DNA of 9,999 nt from a bacterium (GTDB taxonomy: Bacteria; Bacillota_I; Bacilli_A; RF39; UBA660). The stretch spans positions 1 to 9,999 of the forward strand of contig JAQXMG010000061.1 in the NCBI GenBank assembly GCA_029012525.1, given 5' to 3'. Each line of letters starts with the position of its first letter. Positions within the stretch are counted from its first letter, which is position 1. Made by a program: the position numbers and the translations under genes. Below, one piece after another: positions 5,863 to 9,999 of this stretch. A model generated the notes under the pieces. That model did not search any database and was not told the DNA's origin. It saw nothing but the letters and a program-made list of their open reading frames with translations.

Positions 5863-6498
5863 ATGACTAAAAAAAGATTTAAACCATTTGTACTTCCAAC
5901 AATTTATGTAATGCTTGTTATGTTGTTTGGATTATTTACTTTTTTACTATCAAATTCTCTTAAGATAGCAGAAAATATTGCAGAAAAGGATTATACTTAT
6001 GTATCTTATGAAGTTTTACCTGATAATAGTATTCCTGTTATAAGTACAGTAAGTAAGACATTAATTAAGCCTTTCACTGATAATACAGTAGAGGTATTAA
6101 GAAATTACTATGATTATAAGGATGATTCTAGTAATCAAGAAAAAGCACTTATTTATTACAATGGTACTTATATTCAAAATGCTGGAATAACTTATAAAGC
6201 AGAAAACATATTTAATTGTTTATCAGTTTTAGATGGTGAAGTAATTGATGTAAAAGAAGATGATATTGTTGGTAAAACTGTTGTTATAAGACATAATGAA
6301 GAACTAATAAGTGTTTATCAGAATCTATCTTCAGCAGATGTTTCCATTAATGATAAAGTAAGTCAGGGTGATATTATTGGAACTAGTGGAAAAAATAACA
6401 TGGAAAATGAAGAAGGAAGTTATTTACATTTTGAACTGGTTTATAAAAATTCTTATGTCAATCCAGAAGACTACTATGGTAAAACAATTGGAGATTAA
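5863..6498 (+). CDS. spoIIQ: SpoIIQ-like membrane-anchored M23 (LytM) domain protein lacking catalytic residues
   Basis: A 211-residue protein: short basic N-terminus, one membrane segment at about residues 10-30, a linker, then an extracellular LytM/M23 fold at about 90-205. Homology to Bacillus SpoIIQ is visible in EKALIYYNGTY, GEVIDV, VYQNLS and VSQGDIIGTSGKN. Active M23 peptidases have HxxxD, a YxHL-like His and HxH. Here the HxxxD position reads N106...T110, the YxHL position is N154, and HxH reads Y187-L188-H189, so only H189 remains. It should not cleave peptidoglycan; a scaffold role, as SpoIIQ plays with SpoIIIAH, is inference. No other sporulation gene lies in the window: the spoIIID that follows spoIIQ in Bacillus is absent, and mbl starts 2 bases after the stop. 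SpoIIQ orthology versus another envelope M23 pseudoenzyme cannot be settled here. Start ATG 5863 is fixed by TGAGGTGAT. Confidence 0.82.
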   Translation: MTKKRFKPFVLPTIYVMLVMLFGLFTFLLSNSLKIAENIAEKDYTYVSYEVLPDNSIPVISTVSKTLIKPFTDNTVEVLRNYYDYKDDSSNQEKALIYYNGTYIQNAGITYKAENIFNCLSVLDGEVIDVKEDDIVGKTVVIRHNEELISVYQNLSSADVSINDKVSQGDIIGTSGKNNMENEEGSYLHFELVYKNSYVNPEDYYGKTIGD

Positions 6499-6500
6499 TT

Positions 6501-7514
6501 ATGTTTAGAAAAGATATTGGAATTGACCTTGGTACTGTAAATATATTAGTTTATGTAAAAGGTGAGGGAATTGTTCTAAATGAACCAAGTGTTGTTGTAA
6601 TAGACGAAGATACAAAACGTCCTATTGCCTTTGGACGTGATGCTGATGAAATGTTAGGAAGAACACCGGGAAAAATTAAAGTAATAAAGCCAATGAAAGA
6701 TGGTGTTATTGCAGATTTTGAAACAACAGGTATGCTTCTTGATTATTTACTAAGAAAAATTAATATTAAAGGAAGTTTTTTTAAACCTAGAATATTGATA
6801 TGCTGTCCTTCAAATATAACTGAAGTAGAAAAAAGTGCTATTGCAGATGCTGCAGCTAGAACTGGAGCTAAAAGAGTATTTGTAGAAGAAGAACCAAAAG
6901 TGGCAGCAATAGGAGCAGGACTTGATATATCAAAACCTGTTGCTAATATGGTTGTAGATATCGGGGGTGGTACAACTGATATTGCAGTTTTATCCCTTGG
7001 TAATATTGTAACAAGTGCCTCAATTAAAACCGCAGGAAATACCTTTGATGCAGATATTATAAATTATATAAAAGATAAATATAAACTTTTAATAGGTGAA
7101 AAAACAGCAGAAAAAATCAAAAAAACGATTGGTAATATAAGTTACAAAGATAATAATAAAGAAAAAAACAAAGAAAATAAAAAAGAAAAGATGGATGTAA
7201 GAGGAAGAGATTTAGTAGGAGGGTTACCTAAAACTATTACAATTTCAAGTGATGAAATTGCTGAAGCATTAAAATCGAGCGTTGAAAAAATAACTAAAAT
7301 GATAAAACAAGTTTTGGAACAAACGCCACCTGAATTATCCGCAGATATTATTGAAAAAGGTATTGTTTTAACAGGTGGAGGAGCACTTCTTAAAAATTTA
7401 CCAGAGTATTTAGAGGAAAAACTAGAAGTTCCAGTTTTTACTGCTGAGGATCCTTTAACTTGTGTAGCAAATGGAACAGGGGTTTTATTAGATAAATTAC
7501 ATTACATTGATTAA
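6501..7514 (+). CDS. mbl: Rod-shape-determining actin homologue, Mbl type
   Basis: A 337-residue bacterial actin that forms membrane-bound filaments guiding lateral wall synthesis. Nucleotide-binding motifs are complete: GIDLGTVN (7-14), DIGGGTTD (153-160) and LTGGGA (290-295). KPRILICCPSNIT, VEEEPKVAAIGAGLDI and TPPELSADIIEKG are family signatures. Mbl rather than MreB is chosen because of the MFRKDIGIDLG start and FxKPRxLICCP, and because it follows a SpoIIQ-like gene as mbl does in Bacillus. Odd feature: residues ~214-230 hold an extra Lys/Glu/Asn-rich stretch before the conserved VRGRDLVGGLP, where Bacillus Mbl has a shorter loop. The start is supported by GGAG (6490-6493) overlapping the end of the upstream gene, so the two are translated from one mRNA. 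No terminator follows; the next promoter overlaps the stop. Confidence 0.95.
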   Translation: MFRKDIGIDLGTVNILVYVKGEGIVLNEPSVVVIDEDTKRPIAFGRDADEMLGRTPGKIKVIKPMKDGVIADFETTGMLLDYLLRKINIKGSFFKPRILICCPSNITEVEKSAIADAAARTGAKRVFVEEEPKVAAIGAGLDISKPVANMVVDIGGGTTDIAVLSLGNIVTSASIKTAGNTFDADIINYIKDKYKLLIGEKTAEKIKKTIGNISYKDNNKEKNKENKKEKMDVRGRDLVGGLPKTITISSDEIAEALKSSVEKITKMIKQVLEQTPPELSADIIEKGIVLTGGGALLKNLPEYLEEKLEVPVFTAEDPLTCVANGTGVLLDKLHYID

Positions 7515-7535
7515 TTATAAATAATTTGTTATAAT
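7507..7535 (+). promoter_or_regulatory. Promoter for tagO, overlapping the mbl stop codon
   Basis: TTGATT (7507-7512, 4/6) and a perfect TATAAT (7530-7535) are 17 bases apart, and TGT immediately before the -10 makes it an extended -10. Predicted start (~7542) coincides with the ribosome site GGTGG, giving a leader of about 10 bases. The 13 bases after the -10 match those after the 2272-2277 box except at one position. Confidence 0.75.
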
Positions 7536-7551
7536 TTAATCGGTGGTAAAA

Positions 7552-8640
7552 ATGGTTAAAAATATTGATTTAGGTAATATTACACATATTTTACTTATTA
7601 TATTTACATGTTTAATATTTACCTTAATATGTACATTTTATATAAAGAAAATAGCTTTTCATATTAAAGCTTTAGACATTCCAAATGAAAGAAAAGTTCA
7701 TACCAAACCAATGCCACGTCTAGGGGGACTGGGAATATTTTTAGGATTTTTATTTGGATATATGTTATTTGGGATTCAAAGTGTTCAAATGAATTCTATA
7801 CTTATAGGTAGCTTTTTAATTATATTAGTTGGAGTTATAGATGATATTAAACCTCTTGGAGCTAAAACAAAATTTTTAGGACAGATTTTAGCAACTTGTG
7901 TTCTTATATTCTATGGTAATATCTTATTAAGCAATATTACAATCTTTGGGTTTAATATAGAATTTGGTATATTTGCATATCCTATTACTATTTTATTTGT
8001 AGTATCATGTATTAACATTATCAATTTAATTGATGGATTAGATGGACTATCAAGTGGGACTTGTGCTATATTTTATTTAACAATTGGAATTATTGCTTTT
8101 ATAAAAGGTGGAGTACATAGTTTAAGCATTACTTTAGCATTTATAATGCTTGGTTCTACTTTAGGATTTTTATATCATAATTTTTATCCCGCAAAGATAT
8201 TTTCAGGTGACTCAGGAAGCATGTTCCAAGGATTTATGATTGCAGTAATATGTCTTTTAGGATTCAAAACAACAGCGTTTATTTCGTTTTTTGTTCCAAT
8301 TCTAATTCTTGGAATTCCAATTCTTGATACTTTATTTGCAATAATAAGAAGATTATTAAAACATCAAAAAATATATTTACCAGACAAATGTCATCTACAT
8401 CATCAATTATTAAATATGGGTTTGTCACATAGAAATACAGTTTTAGCTATTTATGGGATGAATTTGCTTTTTGCAGTAGCATCAATTATCTATACTTTAA
8501 ATGACAAAGTTTTAGGGAAATATATTTACTTAACTATTTTGTGCCTAATTATTTGGATAGTACTTAGAACAAGTATAATATCTGATAAAAAATTAGAATT
8601 AATAAGGTCTAAAAAAGAAAAAAGTGAAATAAAAAAATAG
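7552..8640 (+). CDS. tagO: Undecaprenyl-phosphate sugar-1-phosphate transferase, TagO/WecA family
   Basis: A 362-residue polytopic membrane enzyme (about 10-11 segments) of the MraY/WecA/TagO family. It moves GlcNAc-1-phosphate (or a related sugar phosphate) from UDP-sugar to undecaprenyl phosphate, starting wall teichoic acid or another surface polymer. Motifs are NERKVHTKPMPRLGG (45-59); VIDD with D97/D98 for magnesium; NLIDGLDGLSSG (158-169) with D161 and D164; FSGDSGS with D220; and the cytosolic loop DKCHLHHQL with H281-H284. TagO is preferred over MraY by the HLHH loop and Bacillus-like layout; the exact polymer is not determined. ATG 7552 has GGTGG at 5-base spacing; an in-frame GTG at 7543 would lie inside that ribosome site. 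The basic tail ends at TAG 8638-8640, directly against the insertion sequence, so the native downstream terminator has been displaced. Confidence 0.93.
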   Translation: MVKNIDLGNITHILLIIFTCLIFTLICTFYIKKIAFHIKALDIPNERKVHTKPMPRLGGLGIFLGFLFGYMLFGIQSVQMNSILIGSFLIILVGVIDDIKPLGAKTKFLGQILATCVLIFYGNILLSNITIFGFNIEFGIFAYPITILFVVSCINIINLIDGLDGLSSGTCAIFYLTIGIIAFIKGGVHSLSITLAFIMLGSTLGFLYHNFYPAKIFSGDSGSMFQGFMIAVICLLGFKTTAFISFFVPILILGIPILDTLFAIIRRLLKHQKIYLPDKCHLHHQLLNMGLSHRNTVLAIYGMNLLFAVASIIYTLNDKVLGKYIYLTILCLIIWIVLRTSIISDKKLELIRSKKEKSEIKK

Positions 8641-8665
8641 TGAAGTTGTCAATAAAAAGTAGACA
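8641..8665. repeat. Left terminal inverted repeat of the insertion sequence
   Basis: Begins TGAAGTTGT and ends AGTAGACA. Against the reverse complement of 9975-9999 it matches in 20 of 25 positions: the outer 9 and inner 7 are identical and the mismatches fall in the middle. Confidence 0.9.
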
Positions 8666-8676
8666 ATTAAAAAGTA

Positions 8677-9498
8677 TTATTGAAACCCTAGTTGAGTTCT
8701 ATATTCAATTGGGGTTTTATAATTTAGTGCATAACTTGGTCTTAAATAATTATGGTCATATATTATCGCATTTATATAGTCTTCAACAGTATCATAATCA
8801 TCTTGATTAAAATCAATATATATTTCTTTCTTTAACCATCCATTTTTAGATTCAATTATAGGATTATCTGTTGGAGTTCCTATTCTCGACATAGACCTAG
8901 TTATGTTATAATTTTTATGTGCATTATTAAATGCCACTGAGGAATATATTGCGCCTTGATCTGAGTGAAAAATAGTTTCTTGGCTTTTATATCCTCTTTT
9001 TATTTTACTTTTTAACATATCCTCTAAAGCTAATCTATGGTTAGTTATACTAACTCCATGATAAAAAGGTTTAACATCTGAACCTATTATTGAATCATCA
9101 AATGCATCAACATAATATGTCCAATCATATCTTTGCTTTTTAAACCAAATCATTGTTGTATCTGATGTTATTTTCTCTAATGGTCTCGTAGTATTCCAAT
9201 TATTATTAATAAGATTTGGATATTTAACAGATTCTTCTCCAGGTTTCTTATAAATTGAATAGTGTCTTGCTTTACTTCTTATTTTTAATATTTTGCAAAC
9301 TTTATGAACTAAATTATCAGATACAACCCAACCGGTTTCTTTACGAATAAGGTAATTTATTCTATGATAACCATAACTTGGTTTTCTTTTATGAATATCC
9401 CTAATTAATGGTTCTAAATCTCTACGGTTTATTTCATATTTATTTAATATTTCCTTGCTTTTTAACCATTTATAATAGCCACTTCTTGATATATTCAT
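8677..9498 (-). CDS. IS3-family transposase OrfB, DDE integrase domain
   Basis: The frame counted from its first ATG encodes 273 residues with an rve-type catalytic core. D113 (TSDTT), D180 (HSDQG) and E216 (IESKNGWLKKE) give the D-(66)-D-(35)-E spacing typical of IS3. An N-terminal HTH_21-like region carries SRSGYYKW and KPSYGYHRI. The C-terminus NYKTPIEYR is a family signature. The frame is open upstream of this ATG to about 9627, where it overlaps orfA. The natural product is therefore probably the OrfAB fusion of about 415 residues made by -1 frameshifting, rather than a protein starting at 9498. VKSLCEVMNISRSGYYKW spans the ATG, showing that conserved sequence begins before it. No stop or frameshift interrupts it. 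Confidence 0.92.
   Translation of the reverse strand: MNISRSGYYKWLKSKEILNKYEINRRDLEPLIRDIHKRKPSYGYHRINYLIRKETGWVVSDNLVHKVCKILKIRSKARHYSIYKKPGEESVKYPNLINNNWNTTRPLEKITSDTTMIWFKKQRYDWTYYVDAFDDSIIGSDVKPFYHGVSITNHRLALEDMLKSKIKRGYKSQETIFHSDQGAIYSSVAFNNAHKNYNITRSMSRIGTPTDNPIIESKNGWLKKEIYIDFNQDDYDTVEDYINAIIYDHNYLRPSYALNYKTPIEYRTQLGFQ
8681..8719 (+). terminator. Terminator-like hairpin in the left end of the insertion sequence, facing inward
   Basis: In plus-strand RNA, 8681-8695 pairs with 8705-8719 over 15 bp (three G-U pairs) around a 9-base loop, with UUUU in the descending arm and UAUAAUUU after it. On the minus strand the G-U pairs become mismatches, so the fold favours transcripts entering from tagO. 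It lies inside the orfB C-terminal codons. The T tract is imperfect, so termination strength is uncertain. Confidence 0.5.
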
Positions 9499-9566
9499 TA
9501 CTTCACATAATGATTTAACTGAATATTCTTTACTTAATATTTCTACGATTTCAAATTCTTTTTGTT

Positions 9567-9923
9567 TTATTTCTTGAATGCTACAATTGAACCATCTCCT
9601 TTCACTAGGTATCCTTTTTTTAATCGTTCATTCTCAATTCTTAATTTCATGTTTTCATATTGAAGTTTTTCCATTTCAGATAAATTCTTTTTACTTGAAT
9701 ATTTACTTAATGGATTACCTGGTTTCTTTTTGTTTTTTAAACCTTCTATTCCTTTATTTCTATATGAAGAAACCCAATTAAACATTTGCGCTCTAGAAAT
9801 ACCAAATTTTTTTGCACATTTATCCATACCAATTTCATTTTCTATATGATATAAGACTATCTTTTCTTTTTCCTCTGGTAACCAGTATTTATTTGTACCG
9901 CCTTTTGGTCTACCACTTGGCAT
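9567..9923 (-). CDS. IS3-family OrfA, helix-turn-helix DNA-binding protein
   Basis: A 118-residue basic protein. Residues ~14-60 form a transposase-type helix-turn-helix (EEKEKIVLYHIENEIGM, CAKKFGISRAQMFNWVSSYR) that binds the element's ends. Residues ~80-105 (SEMEKLQYENMKLRIENERL) form a heptad coiled coil for multimer formation, as in other IS3 OrfA proteins. The N-terminus SGRPKGG resembles a minimal AT-hook. ATG 9923 has GGAG at good spacing on the minus strand. In the 3' part an A7 run is the frameshift site into orfB. OrfA alone usually represses transposition in this family, while OrfAB is the transposase; that is family knowledge. Confidence 0.9.
   Translation of the reverse strand: MPSGRPKGGTNKYWLPEEKEKIVLYHIENEIGMDKCAKKFGISRAQMFNWVSSYRNKGIEGLKNKKKPGNPLSKYSSKKNLSEMEKLQYENMKLRIENERLKKGYLVKGDGSIVAFKK
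9615..9621 (-). promoter_or_regulatory. Programmed -1 frameshift site between orfA and orfB
   Basis: On the minus strand the orfA codons TTA AAA AAA GGA contain A-AAA-AAA followed by G, in the phase needed for -1 slippage of two lysine tRNAs. After slipping, reading continues AGG ATA CCT in the open orfB frame. The fusion would have 103 orfA codons plus 312 residues from the orfB frame. Confidence 0.8.
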
Positions 9924-9943
9924 ATAATCATCTCCTTTATTTT

Positions 9944-9952
9944 ATTATAACA
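9944..9952 (-). promoter_or_regulatory. Extended -10 promoter of the insertion sequence
   Basis: On the minus strand, TGTTATAAT (TATAAT at 9949-9944) is a perfect extended -10 with no recognisable -35 box. It lies 20 bases before the orfA ATG and directly after the U-rich end of the 9955-9985 hairpin. Confidence 0.65.
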
Positions 9953-9954
9953 AA

Positions 9955-9985
9955 AAATGTAGACACTTTTTTTATGTCTACATTT
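9955..9985 (-). terminator. Terminator-like hairpin in the right end of the insertion sequence, facing inward
   Basis: On the minus strand, AAATGTAGACA and TGTCTACATTT form a perfect 11-bp stem around a 9-base loop (TAAAAAAAG), followed by more T (TTTG). Transcripts entering the element from outside would meet it before the transposase ribosome site, while the element's own promoter lies after it. Confidence 0.65.
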
Positions 9986-9999
9986 ATCTTACAACTTCA
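9975..9999. repeat. Right terminal inverted repeat of the insertion sequence
   Basis: Ends ...ACAACTTCA at the last base of the window. It matches the left end in 20 of 25 positions. Its inner 11 bases (9975-9985) are also one arm of the inward-facing terminator hairpin. Confidence 0.88.

Larger units (their letters stand above)
8641..9999 (-). mobile_element. Complete IS3-family (IS150-type) insertion sequence, 1359 bp
   Basis: Both ends are visible: TGAAGTTGT starts at 8641 and ACAACTTCA ends at 9999. The terminal 25 bases match in inverted orientation at 20 of 25 positions, and the tips are TG...CA as usual for IS3. Two overlapping frames on the minus strand, orfA and orfB in the -1 relation, encode a helix-turn-helix protein and a D113/D180/E216 integrase-fold transposase. 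Both frames are intact, so the element may be active. It sits directly after the tagO stop. A 3-4 bp target duplication cannot be checked because the right flank is outside the window; the left flank reads ATAG. Confidence 0.93.

Noticed and set aside
7543..7551. GTG 7543 as the tagO start
   Set aside because: It lies inside the ribosome site GGTGG and at the predicted transcript start; ATG 7552 has correct spacing.
9578..9781. Plus-strand open frame opposite orfA
   Set aside because: orfA has a clear helix-turn-helix and coiled coil on the minus strand; the plus-strand frame has no ribosome site and is antisense to those domains.
1..9999. tRNA, rRNA, CRISPR, phage or defence genes
   Set aside because: I saw no cloverleaf-like or rRNA-like stretch, no short direct-repeat array, and no phage structural or defence-type domain on either strand; every sizeable stretch is accounted for by envelope, housekeeping or insertion-sequence genes.

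Overview
The window is AT-rich DNA from a walled, low-GC Gram-positive bacterium. MurA, a TagO/WecA-type lipid-carrier transferase, Mbl and a SpoIIQ-like protein all belong to a Bacillota cell-envelope gene set. The base composition, short intergenic gaps and gene set suggest an uncultured gut member of Bacilli/Erysipelotrichia or the walled relatives of Mollicutes (RF39-like). That placement is inference. The genes read through with the standard code, and all 13 visible stops are TAA or TAG, none TGA.

Layout. Positions 1-2238 hold the acidic C-terminal end of an unidentified gene and a large membrane-anchored surface protein with two tandem Ig-like repeats, closed by a strong terminator. Positions 2239-4147 hold a small HAD-type phosphatase and murA, each with its own promoter. 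Positions 4148-5103 hold a membrane-anchored, probably inactive SGNH-fold protein and rpmE (ribosomal protein L31), which has a promoter, a structured leader and a terminator. Positions 5104-7514 form a compact run: rpiB, a DUF1146 (YwzB-like) membrane protein, a degenerate SpoIIQ-like M23 protein and mbl. Positions 7507-8640 hold tagO with its own promoter. Positions 8641-9999 are one complete IS3-family (IS150-type) insertion sequence, inserted directly after the tagO stop codon and ending at the last base of the window. No gene-free stretch exceeds about 130 bases.

How the genes fit together. MurA starts peptidoglycan precursor synthesis in the cytosol. TagO starts undecaprenyl-phosphate-linked polymer synthesis (wall teichoic acid or similar) at the membrane. 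Mbl positions lateral wall synthesis. The SpoIIQ-like protein is a membrane-anchored extracellular M23 fold without most catalytic residues. From memory, the order rpiB - DUF1146 - spoIIQ - mbl, with murA close by, is a condensed form of the Bacillus subtilis rpiB...atp operon-ywzB-murAA-spoIID-spoIIQ-spoIIID-mbl region, here without the atp genes, spoIID and spoIIID.

The least ordinary signals are: a hairpin that pairs perfectly with the ribosome binding site of the SpoIIQ-like gene; a nearly identical promoter-to-ribosome-site module before two unrelated genes; a hairpin leader before rpmE; two likely pseudoenzymes (SGNH and M23); and an insertion sequence with an inward-facing terminator-like hairpin at each end. 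I did not see a clearly new multi-gene system such as a defence island, CRISPR array or phage module.
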